Origin: Gymnothorax reevesii
Taxonomy: Eukaryota; Chordata; Actinopteri; Anguilliformes; Muraenidae
NCBI GenBank assembly: GCA_029721435.1
Contig: CM056577.1
Span: 116,620,219 to 116,684,218, forward strand
Direction: 5' to 3'
DNA length: 64,000 nucleotides
How positions within the stretch are numbered: the stretch's first letter is position 1; each line of letters starts with the position of its first letter. Position numbers and translations under genes: made by a program. Under the pieces are notes generated by a model. It saw only the letters and a program-made list of their open reading frames with translations, searched no databases and was not told the origin of the DNA. This document shows, piece after piece, positions 43,030 to 54,989 of the stretch.

Positions 43030-43905
43030 TTTACAAATTGGCGTCAATACCAGGGGGCAGACATTTCTACTTGGGGAATCTAAGACTGCGTTGTCCACTT
43101 GCTCACTGACTCTCTCTTGTTTTCAATGTAGAACATTCACAACATAGTGCCCTATAGAGTGGGTGAGTGTGCATTTCTAACGCATTATCCAATCAAACGT
43201 CAGTGCCGCGGTGCTTGTGCTTCAGTTATTCTCTTTCGCGATGTCAGTTGTTCTCTTTCCTTTCATCCGGGCCATGGGGTTGTTCAGAGGGTTTTCAGTA
43301 AGCTCGCCCTTTACGGCTTGGCTGCCCACAAGCTGTTTTTATTCAAGCTGGCCTGATTTACAATCAAACAATTTATCAACTGAGCGACTAAGACCCATAC
43401 ATGACCTATAATTAGAAATGGCAATAAAAGGTGATTTCCCATTGCCTACATTTATAAAATTGATATGGCATTGTAATTCCAAAACTTTCGCTAACTTTGC
43501 AGCATTTATTTTCACCGTCCTTGGGACTGTTACACAGCTGTGCAACCTTACAGCACCCTTTAGCCGTAACAACATTCTGAACATAGAACGGATTCCCACA
43601 GCCTCGCAAACTAATTTCCGCTAATGTGCTGCTTAACGAGCAAAAAACTGAAATTATAAAGACATAGTTCTCATTTATGCACAGAAGATGCCTCATAATT
43701 TTTTGGTGCAATGCATAGCAATGCTATCAAAAGGTCATCGGTTTTTACCACTTAGTCTGAGCAACTGTGGCTAATCAGATGTAAACTGCGAAAGGTTAAG
43801 GTTATGAAGCATTTTTAAAGGAGAAGCTTCTGAAGAACAAATTAAAAATCCAAAGATTCCCCAAGTAAAAATGTCTGCCCCCTAGTATTGAAGCCAATTT
43901 GAAGA
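43030..43905. repeat. Inverted repeat pair, arms 43030-43082 and 43853-43905
   Basis: Left arm CAATACCAGGGGGCAGACAT...CTACTTGGGGAATCT, right arm its near inverse (AGATTCCCCAAGTAAAAATG...CCCCTAGTATTG). The 770 bp between hold no recognised transposase. Either the ends of a non-autonomous element or two copies of a short repeat in opposite orientation. Confidence 0.6.
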
Positions 43906-45591
43906 CTTGCTGGTTGAGACAACATGGACATGCAGCCAAAAGTGTCTGTTCTTAACTTAATGGAGTAATAAAGGCATAAGAACCTATACTCCTTCCACAG
44001 CTGGCCTCGTCTCCAGTCAGGCATGGCTGGGAACAGTGGGGTAGTAAAGTCATCAAGGTCCAGACATCCTCAACAAGTGCACAGCCCCAATTCTACCACT
44101 GAGATAAGGGGGTCTGAAACTGGACACTTCAGCATGGGTGATTGAGCGCATCAAAGATGGGGAAGGGAGCGCATGGCTTGGTTGCTGCAAGGAATTTCTC
44201 TCACAGCAGGGTGTGACCTGTGCTCTCTGCCCAATTAGTGCCATAGTGACCTCTTCTGGACACACTGTCACCGCACCTTTTCATTTCATCACTGTGCCTG
44301 TTCTGAGTTAAAAGTTTTAATTTAAACAAAACCCACTATTACGCCGTTTTCACTGCTCTCGTGTCATCACTGAATTACTGTATTATATCTGGGGTAATAG
44401 TGATGTGAATTCCATGGGGAACAGGGCTGTTGGGAAGTAAATTCATGACAATTACATCATCATAATTCTCTATGTAACCGTGTTTGGTATGCGTCTGTAA
44501 CCCCATTTTGACGGGTGTTAATCACCCAGCACAGTACGGGCTACTTATAGTTACCCTAAATTACAATAATTAATGGCGCAACTGGATCCAAAGTTCTCAG
44601 CGGTGGAATGGTGAGCTGGCTGAGATTCCTTATACCACAAGTGTAATTTAATAGCTGCGTAGTAGTAGTAAATAGGAATATGAATAATTATAAAAGATTA
44701 CAAATTTAGTAGCGGTGCCTCCACTGTGGAAAAACTGCACTTACTCCTCAAGCCAGAGCAGGATGTATCTCCCCAGAATTCAAATACATTATCTTCAATC
44801 TATTATAATGAATGCTCTAACTATGTAACTAGTGTATTCAATTACAATACACTCATTAAGCTACCTAAATAGCACTCTTCAAGACAATACCGTTAGCCAG
44901 GTGAAAAATGAGCTGCCAACACCCAAGATAGAATTAAATAATAATGATTATATTTATTAATAAGCAATAATAATAGCAATAGGAAATATTATTGATATGT
45001 AAATATATGATAGTAATAAAGACAAATAAAAGTGTCGATATCAAATAATAATAAATAAAATTTAAAAAACCACCTAACGGAGACAGGGGTGAAAACAATT
45101 TCCACCTCCAGATGGCCAAAATCGCTGTTAAGGTCAGCTGAGGGAGCGAGATATCAAACTTACAATTAGCCCCAGTGGCTAAGTTTACCCTTCAATTAAA
45201 TAAACCATGAAAGTGAAAAAAAATTAAAAATACAACAGCACATTAAGTGATTTCCCGTGTGAATAACAAGTAAAGCAATTTCCAAAATACATTATATTAT
45301 CAATCAAAGTGTCCTTCTTATTGTCCTGGTTGCAGTTTGAAGATGCACAGTCTAAAAATTTTATAAAAGCTACGTAGAATACTGAACAAATGGGATTTTC
45401 GCCTGTCCCCACTCTCCAACACTAAACTTAACTATTAAATATAGTCACCAGAATCCTTTATAAAAGTATTTATTTTTGCATTATTTTGTGGCCCAATTTG
45501 TAATTTAAACATAAAATACGTTTTCTACTCAAAAAAAACATAAAACAATAGTTAAAAAACACAATTTTAGTGGTGTCCCCAGGTTTTTTCT
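43906..45591. other. No gene recognised
   Basis: AT-rich. A stretch at 44460-44700 (ATTAATGGCGCAACTGGATCC) has the look of a retro-element primer-binding region but no LTR ends were found. Confidence 0.4.
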
Positions 45592-46028
45592 CAGTCCTGT
45601 TACCCTGATACATTAACCACCCTAAAGATTTTGGAACATTCCACATGTGACAGGATCGACTGGATATTGCATCATTTCAGTCCCGTGAAGGAACTGGGAA
45701 GACCAAAAGTAAGTTCTCTCGCTCTCTTTTGTTTATTTTTGATCATATTGTAAATATAACTGGCATCGTAAATCATAACATGCAGTCCTGTTACCTAAAT
45801 TATTTTTTATGCTCTTATGATTTTATTTTTATTTTTTGAGTTTTGGTTAATCACTTAAAGGTGCTTAGGGGCCTCATGCTACTAGCATGGTTTTCCATGT
45901 GTTAGCTTTAGCAACATAGCTAATTCTGTGCTAAAAACTCAGTCCTGTTACCCTCAGTCCTGTTACCCATAGAAAGGGTAACAAGACTGAATAAGAGTAA
46001 CAGGAGTGAGAATTTTCATTGAAAGTGA

Positions 46029-46206
46029 CAAATTGAAGGGGAGTGGGGTTGAGGTAGAGAGAGGTGGGGCTAAGTAGGGAGGGGTTAGAGAGGGGGGGTG
46101 TAGGGAGAGGAGGGACAGGAGTGGAGAAGTAAGGAAAGGAAGGGGAGGTAGGTAGGGGAAGAGATAGATCCAGGGAGGGGTGGGGTAAGATAGAGAGGGG
46201 CGGGAA
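46029..46206 (+). repeat. Polypurine tract (G-rich)
   Basis: About 178 bp of almost pure A/G on the plus strand, with many GGGG runs. A candidate for triplex or G-quadruplex structure. No coding potential. Confidence 0.85.
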
Positions 46207-46719
46207 GAGCAGTTTGTATTATATGATATAACATGAATCCATTGATTTTAAGTATTACAGTTGGAATTACTATGGTGTTTTACAATGTGAACATATTATT
46301 GTCAGGGAGCCAACAGATTCTACTGGCCAGCCCCTGAGGATACCTTGTGGTACCTCTTCCAAGATATCTTGTGCATAATCCCACCAGCGAGGCAGGTCAC
46401 AAGCCATTACATGGCAATAAAAAAAGATGTTTGGGCTAAAATAAAATCTGATTCTTAAAAAAGCAAGTTAGATTTTTCCTCATTAATTCATTGCAATTCT
46501 ATAAAAATACATTTTGTAATCATGCAATTCTATGCAGAAATGCCTGTTTAACGCAATATGCTCAACTTATATCAGTTATATCTGTTGTCTTTCTTCTTTT
46601 TACCTTTTTCGGAGAAAGATACAGAGCCCATACTGTACCTGAGGAGTGAGACACACATGCTGCCGGGGAAACTCACACCTCTCTCTGTCTCCACTGCCCC
46701 ACTCCTTAACATTTGCACT

Positions 46720-46902
46720 CAAATACATACCATATACACATCCATACACACAAGCATACTACACACACCCATGCTCTCATGCACATACACTGTATAGTAG
46801 TGTGGTTTGTGTGTGTGTTTGTATGAATATGTGTATAGAGTCTATACACATATTCATAAATGCATATATACACGTACATGCAATTACACACTCTCACATT
46901 CT

Positions 46903-46936
<34 letters not shown>

Positions 46937-46975
46937 ACACAAAGACACATACCCACATACTGTCATACACACACA
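46720..46975. repeat. CA-rich microsatellite region
   Basis: Scattered CACA runs with a pure (AC)n at about 46903-46933. ORFs on both strands here are low-complexity artefacts. Confidence 0.9.
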
Positions 46976-47599
46976 CACCTCTTCTCCATTCTGTTCTGTT
47001 CAGAGACACTCAATCCTGTTACTCGGTTCTCATTCCTGTTACCTAATTGTTTTAATTGAAAAAATAAAGATAAAACTTTTTTCCCCCAAATTTTTTTTGT
47101 CCATTATTTGAGCGCTTGTTGGATAGATCACGTAATAGATTGTTGATCAAATTGAGGTTAAGGTCCCCATTTAAAATTAAAAATGGCTTTGTATTTTTAA
47201 AAGAAATGCATTTCGCCTGTATACTTCTGACTCTTTTACCGTAGTTATATATATTTTGAACATGTATTAAATTATTCCTTATACATACCCACTTTATTGA
47301 GTGAAAAACGAATAAAATACTTGGAATGACTTTTAAATGATATATTAATAGTTATAATAGTATCGGTAACAGGACTGAAAAATGCTACCATCTTCCATTT
47401 CACAACCTTGTAAAAATAAAAATAAATGTACCTGAGATTGACCATTACATATTTTGAATAGTTAAACATGTATGGTATCAGATACAATCCTGAAAAAATT
47501 TGAAAAATGAAGTTTATTTTTGAAAAATTACAACATGCAAATGGCACCGATTCGGTGGAATGACCCATATGGTATTGGCTACATACGGCATAGGGATGC

Positions 47600-48986
47600 A
47601 CGTGTGGTAAGTCGTCTGCGATCTTCCATAATTAAAGGGACGACACATGGCATAGGAGTGCACGTATGGGAAGTCAGTTGCAATCCTCCCAGAATGGATT
47701 GTTTCTCTTTGCTTTAAGCCAAATCACATCTTTGATCCAGGCGGCATGACCATAAACGACCTGGAAAGGGGGTCGAATCTGGTTTTTGGGTTTCCACCAT
47801 TTGGAGGATATAATAAAACATTTCAGCAGAGAGAAAAGAATATGATGATTACCCGAGAAAATTGTGACCAATTTTCAGGAGTTTCCACAAGGGAATGAAC
47901 CATAATTTCAATAAGAATGAAACATACTCCACTCAACTCCTTGGATTCCCCCGAGAATAACAAGACCAAAAATGATATGAATATGTACTAATATTATGCA
48001 GTTGTTATTAAAAGCTTGTATAAGCCAATTTTCGTTATGAGCCCATAAGTATTGCATAATAGTATATGGAATATATGAGAAGGGTTTGTCATTACTACAG
48101 TGTCTGAAAATGTAAGCAGATGAGTTTAAACCCCAGTTTCATGAAACACATGGTCAGGGGATGAGGTTAAGGGGGGAAACTGTGATAGTTACCCCCCTCA
48201 GGTCGCCAGAGTTCTGCTGATTGTCCTGGGCCGTCATAAACCCCCTAGTCTTCCACAGACATAGTCCCAGCTGGATTTCCCGTCTTACAGTGTCCACACA
48301 ACCAATACCAACCATCCACAGCTCTCGTCCCATTCCATTGAGGTGCCCACGGATGACATAGTGTCCCATTTGGACTGTCTTCTCTGCAAGTGAACCAGGA
48401 TGTTTTCGTTATTTGTGGATACCCAGAAAAAAATCTATAGTTTCCCCTGGCACCCCTGAGTTATCCCCACAAATTCTGAGCCATTTCTTTGACACCTCAT
48501 TAAAACTTTGCTCTGAATTATCATGGACGACCATGAGTGGGATATTGGAACACATATTTCCCAACTTCTGATATCCATCCCTATCGGTGCAGTATTTCAA
48601 TCCAGAATCCATTAATATGTTAAGTGAGGGTAGGCTGGGGTCCATTGAAACTAATCCACTATGAGCAGTAGACACCGCTATGGCACATTTAATTGTACTG
48701 TTTACATTCATTGTAGGCACTGCAACTTGTATCACCTTTACTCTGGGTGTAGATATGGAGGCTGGTAGGTGTGTGCACACAAAACAATCAGAACGGTTGA
48801 CGGAATGTGCTGACCTGTTGCCATATCTCCACTATGAATTAGTAGCATATACATGAGAAGGATTGTCTGCTTCAGGCAGGTGATTACCCACCTCAACATT
48901 TCTCCTTACTCTGGGGGAGGTTAGCCTACCGCCTGTACTTACTGTACATATGTTAAAAATAAACAGACACAGGGAGAGGCAAGCCA
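47600..48986 (-). pseudogene. Endogenous retrovirus env remnant
   Basis: The minus strand starts at an ATG (48986) followed by a hydrophobic signal-peptide-like run. Broken pieces follow with Cys-rich and N-glycosylation-rich surface-protein character (48780-48409, 48369-48154) and a further piece at 47871-47674. It lies just after the integrase of the same strand, the expected gene order. Stops are present from the first 60 residues on, so no functional glycoprotein is encoded. Confidence 0.55.
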
Positions 48987-49117
48987 TTTTATTAAACCCC
49001 TTTTTCTTTTATGAATAAGTCTCTACTGACTTGGAGCGTAAACAAGTTCTTCACCGAATTTGAGATGGACAAGCTCTATATGCCATGCCCCCCTTATTAA
49101 TCGGACTCCCTCCAAGT

Positions 49118-49597
49118 CTATCCTGACTTACTTAGATGTACATGCAGACCAGCTGGAGGAGGAGATACCACCTTACAATGTGACTGATGTATCCACGTCT
49201 CTCTCTCCTGGATTTTTACTACAGTCGGTGCGGTCAGGAGCATTTGATATGGACCCTTCCACACCGGCTCACTCCACTTCCGCTTTTTGCCGACACTCCG
49301 CACTAGGATCCAGTCTCCAGGTTTTATCTCTCCAGACGGCAGTACCGCTATGGATCTAGGAGGAAGCACATTTCGAATCTCACTTTTGTTAGTCAACAAT
49401 CTATTCATATACTCAGCCAGATTTACCTCTTCTACTTGCTTTCTCTGCAATAAATGTGGTAATTCAAAAGGTATCCCATGTACTACTTCATAAGGTGACA
49501 TGCCCAATCCCCGCTGTCGTGTCATTCTCATGCTAGTTAATGCCAACGGCAGATATGCAACCAAGGTCCATTTAGTCTCTGCCATGGCTTTGCGCAA
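49118..49597 (-). pseudogene. Endogenous retrovirus integrase, C-terminal part
   Basis: A 159-residue open frame on the minus strand with the pattern TKWTLVAYLPLALTSMR, GMSPYEVVHG and, near the end, WKGPYQMLLTAPTVVKI and WIHQSHCK. This is the C-terminal region of a gamma/epsilon-type retroviral integrase, including its SH3-like domain. The catalytic core upstream is not seen. Env pieces follow directly. Confidence 0.85.
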
Positions 49598-49989
49598 TTT
49601 TGCAATTTAAGGTCTCATTAGCCCTTTATTTTTGCTATTGTGATGGCATCTATAGCTTCTACCACTTTCAGAAAAAGGTCATATCAATACTAATGCATAC
49701 CTCTTCCTCTCACACAGTGTTAAATGTATGAAAGGTGTGGAATGGCCCAGGGGGTGTAGGGATTGTTCCCTTCTGTACTACTACCCCTCCTCGTGTGTCC
49801 TGTGTGTTATAACTTTGTCAAGTGAGACATTTCTTTAAAAAAAATTTTAGTAAAGAAGTGATATTACTTTCATCTATTAACCCCTTGGTCCCCCCTCTTG
49901 GTACATGGCACTGCCCATGCACCAAATCTACAGCACTATGGAAGAGAGATTTTGGTAATATAGGCTTACCATTGGGTCCTACTCACCCG

Positions 49990-50450
49990 CCATGAGTGTA
50001 TTGTGTTCCATGTGATGCCCATTGACATTTTTCTTGTGGGGGAGCAGCATCATGCTCCGCTCACAGCAGGTCACACGAGATTGAGTCCTCAGATTGGTGT
50101 AATAGCCCCACAAGAGTGTGTTTGGCCTTGCTTCTCTGTCTGCAAAGGCGTCAGTCAAACTGATTGGGTCAACATTTTTGGTGTGTCAGCTCTGCTGCTT
50201 CTGCAGAGTGAGTAGGTTATAGAGGGCCACTATCAACACAGCTATCACGAGTACAGTGAGCATATCCAACACATGGGTTGCCTTTATCAACTCTTGACGC
50301 TGAACAATCAACAAAGTAGTCAATATCAGGATTTGATAGCGGGGTGTCCCAGGACATTCAGTATTATTGGACAGGACTTCTTTTACACAATAGGGAATAC
50401 ATTTTTTTTTCCTCTCAATGAATTATGATTAAGCAATCCACCTCAGTGTA
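49990..50450 (-). pseudogene. Possible env transmembrane piece of a retrovirus copy
   Basis: Minus-strand frames show a hydrophobic helix (MLTVLVIAVLIVALYNLLTL, about 50266-50205) after a polar segment, and further broken ORF pieces. It lies on the 5' side of the integrase fragment, where env should not be, so the provirus may be rearranged or this may belong to another copy. Confidence 0.3.
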
Positions 50451-51811
50451 GGGTTCCGCTAAAAGCATGGAGGAAATGCACAGTCAGGGCTTATTAGCCC
50501 CAAGCATTCTTACATTTTCCCACATCATCAGCAGAACCGGGTGGAGTTACTTTAGACTATGTTACAATTTGCAAAAAATCATTTTTTTAAAAAATTCACA
50601 ATATTCAACTAATAGTTTTCCCTTTGGGCTCCTAGCACATGAAGATAGATCCTTTTATTTGACTGACTTAATCAAAAATAAATGCAGAAATGACAAGCAA
50701 AGCAATATATGATCACGTTACGAGTGGACTTTTTCAATTGGTCCACCTTTTGAATTTAGTCTTGTGTTAATACTCCGAATCTGATTTCCCAAAATCTATT
50801 TTAGAAGGCAAACTTTTAAGCTGAAAACCCACAGTTGAAACCCCACCTGGCCAGCTTATCACTTTCACACAAGGTTGTTCTCATCTCTTCTCTTCAGCAG
50901 TGCTCTCTGTGAAAGAGTTCCAAGAGGAGTTAGAGACAAACAATAATGAAAAATTTTGTTTTAATTCAACTCGTTCGGATCCTTTCTTGTAAAAGTTAAA
51001 TGAAAAGATTAAGGTTATCATCCACTCAGTTTCTTTGCCATGAAGACACTCGTTGACAGTTCCTGTTCACATTGGAGAAAAGATCTTTAATTGAATTTTT
51101 TGGTCAGGAAAGCTTTCAGTCACATTTGTTCATCATCCTTCAGTTCTCTGACTTCTGTATGTTGATCTTTCCACTTATCTCACTTATGCCCATTCTATGT
51201 TCTTTTTATGTGAAGCTCTCAATACATGTAATCACTTTGTTTTAAAGGACTCGGCAATGTATTTCTCTCTCGTACATTAAACATTTTCCCCGATTTTCAC
51301 CTTTTACTCAAAGCAATTCAATTACTTCATCTAAATTTTCCTCTGTTTATAGTTATAGTAGTTTATTAATCGTTTAAGAGGAGTTAGCATTTATTTTATC
51401 AAGAAATAGGGACTTTTGCCAGGTTTCATAAGGAATAATTATTCTGTTTACTTCTGCAACTTGGTCCTTTTACAACTCCACAGTCATTAAAATGGCTTAA
51501 CTCCTATAAATTTGCACTGCAAATAAACATTTTTTCTTTAGAAATTTCACTTTTTACCAATCCTGCAATTACAGTAAGGATTCCATAAAATGCTGTAAAT
51601 ATAGGCTAATCAACAGGCACCTTAAATTATTTTTGAATAAATGCAAATTTTATTGTATACATCTACATGAGCACTTCATTGAACAGATTCAATTTGACAA
51701 AGACAGAACTAACTACTATGCGAGCAATGCAGTTGTTTACAGACACTCATAGTGTGAGGTTCATTCACATTGATTTCCATGCACACACACACACACAAAC
51801 GCACACACAGA

Positions 51812-51848
<37 letters not shown>

Positions 51849-52112
51849 CTCAGTGCACTTTCCTCTCTCACATTTATTCACACTGGAAAAGATCCAAGGC
51901 TCTAATTTTCTTAAAGGGACATTGTGTAGGAATTACTCCCATCCAGCATTGGAATCGTGTATTACATTCAAACGAATAATGCACTCTAGCGCTTCACTTT
52001 TTTAAACACGTATTGCAACTACGGCAGCCACCGTGTATCAAAAAGCCTTGTCAAGGCTGATGAAACCATGGATGTATTTATAGAACTGGTACTACTGAAC
52101 TGAAAGGCAGCA
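50451..52112. other. No gene recognised
   Basis: AT-rich flank of the retrovirus remnant; only the CA microsatellite is distinct. Confidence 0.5.
51779..51848. repeat. CA microsatellite
   Basis: Compound (CA)n with AG and CG interruptions, about 70 bp. Confidence 0.95.
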
Positions 52113-52194
52113 TATCGAGGGCTGACTGCAATAAACAGTTATGCCTAATACATATGATGCGGACATAACTGTTTATTGCAGTCAGCCCTCGATA
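52113..52194. mobile_element. 82-bp hairpin MITE, copy 2
   Basis: Starts TATCGAGGGCTGACTGC and ends with the inverse, ...GCCCTCGATA, with AATAAACAGTTATG on both arms. Same length and structure as the copy at 18357-18438 but with a different loop. Confidence 0.9.
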
Positions 52195-52689
52195 TAATAC
52201 ATGAAGCAGCAAAACACAGTACCGTGAATCGGTGTAAGATATTCAAAGTAACGTTAATAAACAACTCAGCTTAGGTGCAACTTGAACATTTTATACTACG
52301 AAAAAGTGTTAGCTACATGCACGCTTATAGGATGTCACCTTCAATAGTTACCGAATACATACCCGTCATCCAACCCAAGTTAACCAACAACAGCCTTTGC
52401 TACCTCACTGTTTATTCTGTAACGTTACATAAAAGACAGGTGAAGCAGTCGAGTCGCAATTTAACAAAGCCATTCATCAAATACAATAACAGAAAACACT
52501 GGCGTTGTTACACCTGCTCACTTTACCGACTTGGAAATGACATAAGCCGACAGCACGGAATCTCCTGACCAGTGCTCCATGCAGAGAACCGCAGCAGTGC
52601 AGCTTACGAGAACGTTCTTAGAGACAAGGTCCCCTTGGTGTTCGCGTAGCCTGAATTAATATTAAATATTAAATCAATATTAAATTGTC

Positions 52690-52910
52690 CGGTGCCGTGG
52701 AAAAAGGTTGTAGGAATATTGATTTCATATTCCTGGTGTCACCTTCTCAAGAAAAGAACTCAGACAGAGACAAAGAAGTTAATATCCAAGCCAAAGTCAG
52801 TTTACTTTTCTACAGAAAAGGAGCCCGGTCATGCAAGAATAAGGATAAAAGAAAGTCTCTCTTGCTGGTGTATAAAGTTTATCTTACATCCCGACATACG
52901 TGATTTCACA
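52690..52910 (-). mobile_element. Possible retroviral/gypsy LTR fragment
   Basis: The minus-strand sequence around GAGAGACTTTCTTTTATCC, GGCTCCTTTTCTGTAGAAAA and TTCTTGAGAAGGTGACACCA looks like the R-U5 part of a retroviral LTR. It is upstream of the minus-strand integrase/env remnant, as a 5' LTR would be. No matching 3' LTR was found. Confidence 0.3.
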
Positions 52911-53244
52911 CGCACGGGCTCTGCTTTTATTTTGTGAATTTGTTGGCCGTGGCCAGCACACCAGGTATTTAAGGGGTTGCAAGTGTGTCGTACTGATGCA
53001 GCAAGTCATTTGTGATGCCCACGTGCGGGACGCAAGTCATCTGGCGCTTTTAGATCGTGAGTTCAGCGTGCGACTCGTGAGTGTTATGTGCGCGTCACGT
53101 AAGGCTGTGGCACGTATCTCTTACTGGGGACGCACATGTTTACGCATTGTACGGGACTCGTACGAGACTTCGATTGCAAGATGCCCCTACTGACTTCTTA
53201 CGGCAACTGCGTTTATCTTGACGCTTTTCCAGTGGATATAAAAG

Positions 53245-53412
53245 ATGATCATCTTTGTTCTTCTCGTCATCATCTTCAGCATCATCATGGCTGTGCCATT
53301 GATAATGCAACATCATCTCATGCTGATCGAGGAGGAAGAAGACCATGAAACTCTTGTATTAGTGCTCATCAGAAACCTGGACCAAACCTCTTTAGCCAGT
53401 TTGAGCTTCTGA
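53245..53412 (+). CDS. Small ORF of unknown origin (55 aa)
   Basis: ATG to TGA, 55 residues. Begins with a very hydrophobic run (MIIFVLLVIIFSIIMAVPLI) then acidic and polar residues (EEEEDHE). A TATA-like GATATAAAAGATG sits at its start. The CpG-richer sequence at 53020-53180 lies just upstream. No family recognised; it may be chance, since short hydrophobic ORFs are common. Confidence 0.2.
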   Translation: MIIFVLLVIIFSIIMAVPLIMQHHLMLIEEEEDHETLVLVLIRNLDQTSLASLSF

Positions 53413-53699
53413 GAAGCCATTGACTTCCTCTTGCAACAAGAAATATTTACAAGAAATAATTTGTTCCCAGTGTGATCAGCATCCTGGACTCTTCTGGATG
53501 ATTGACTCTGACTAGGACATGGATATGGACCGTTTTTTCCTTCTTTTGTTTCTTGTCTGCTGTGGCCAATTCACTTTGTTGATTTCTTAACCAAACTGTC
53601 TGATCTTACTGTCATGTCTTTGTTTAGGACTTGATCGGGAGTACTCTAGGGGAGTCCAAGATCAAAATATAACCTTGGAAATATAGCAAAATAGGTCCC

Positions 53700-53925
53700 C
53701 TTTAAAGTGATTTAAAAGAATGTTGGAAGACATATTCCTTGGTAGTGGAAAAGATGTTACAGTATTTCAGAAAGGGCAAATTATTAGCCTGCATCAAGCA
53801 AAGAAAAGAATGAATCTGGAAAACAAGCACAAGGAATCATTTTCCCACACAAGTTAGCCACTGCAAATCCCTGACCTTAACCACACTGAAATTTTTTGGG
53901 ATGTGCTGGAAAAGACTACAGAGAA
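53700..53925 (+). pseudogene. Short Tc1-like transposase remnant
   Basis: Contains VTVFQKGQIISLHQAKKRM-like sequence (53756-53815) and, after a large deletion, IPDLNHTEIFWDVLEKTTE (about 53866-53922), the region around the third catalytic acid. The middle is missing. Confidence 0.65.
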
Positions 53926-54000
53926 TAGAATAGAACTTTATTATCCACCGTGGTGAAAAATTGTCTTTGGCTCACCATAAACGGGGTCCTTATTTAGCTC
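53926..54000 (-). mobile_element. LINE/SINE tail fragment
   Basis: AATAGAATAGAACTTTATTA followed by TCCACCGTGGTG, read on the minus strand as a 3' end with an AATA-type tail. Confidence 0.35.
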
Positions 54001-54339
54001 ATGCTGCTATCCTCTAAAAACCCCATTTGTAGTCCATTGTAGTCTCTCCCTGAAATGCCTCGTTGGAGTGGCTCTTTTGCTATGGCCCTCACTACCCGTG
54101 AGCCCACTTTGTTCCGACTGGCCACCTCTGCGGAGGGTGGATCTAGGCGGAACGAGGCAGCAGAATGCAGTTTTCCGGGTCCGCCTCCTCAGAGTGAAAC
54201 TGAGATGCGTCTCCCATCTGAAGGAATTGACGGGCATATTCCTCAATCAAACGCAGTGCATGTGTATAGATCTAATGAAATTAACTTGTTCTAATAAACA
54301 CAATGAAGAAAGTGGACCCTGCTGAAAAGTCCAGTCAAA

Positions 54340-54580
54340 TACCTTTAGAAAAAAACCATTAGGAACCATTAGGTTTCTAATGGTCTAATGGGAATTGGAA
54401 TCCCATTAGGAACCATTAGAAGAAACCATTAGGAACCTACTGGTCCCATTAGGGTATGAAACCATTACAGACATACTGGTACCGTTAGAATGTAATACCA
54501 ATAGAAAGCTTCCATTAGGAGCTAAGACCATTAGAAAACTGGTCCCATTAGGATCTGAAACTATTAGAAAAACATTCCCA
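54340..54580. repeat. Degenerate CCATTAG repeat
   Basis: More than ten copies of (A)CCATTAG(G/A), plus inverse TCTAATGG, spaced irregularly at about 15-35 bp. On the minus strand it gives a repetitive 63-residue ORF rich in PNGTS, which is an artefact of the repeat. Confidence 0.8.
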
Positions 54581-54989
54581 GAACTCTCCTGCTGCAACAG
54601 AAATTATAGCAGAATCCTATCACTGGGCACCAGAGACATGTCCATTCTTATGTGTCATTATGTATGTATTTGGATATTTTCCCCTCCGAATTGGGAACAG
54701 GACATATGGGGCATGACAACTCATTGCAGTTTGTGATTTTTAATAAAATTTTTTCAGAACCATCAAACCATCAGGTTGTGTTCTGTTCCTTCCTCTTGGA
54801 TGGATGAGTCATGAACAATGATTTAATCACAAAAGGCCAAATATAATTTAATCACAAATTTAATCGCAAAAGGCCAAAGGTGATCTTGGAATGTGTTAAA
54901 TGAAATCACTGAACACTGCAATCTACAATAAATTAGTAATATTAGTAATGTGTCTATCTCAGAATTACACCAACCCAGTGAGTGTTAGT

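Larger units (their letters stand above)
45592..47378. repeat. Region strewn with the motif CAGTCCTGTTACC
   Basis: Exact or near copies at 45592, 45783, 45940, 45955, 47011 and 47031 (forward) and 45976, 45997 and 47365 (inverted). The only ORFs inside are from CA repeats. The spacing and both orientations look like protein-binding sites of a DNA transposon, but no element ends could be fixed. Confidence 0.6.

Noticed and set aside
46646..47111. His/Thr-rich ORFs
   Set aside because: CA microsatellite translation.
54406..54597. 63-aa ORF with repeated PNGTS
   Set aside because: Translation of the CCATTAG repeat.
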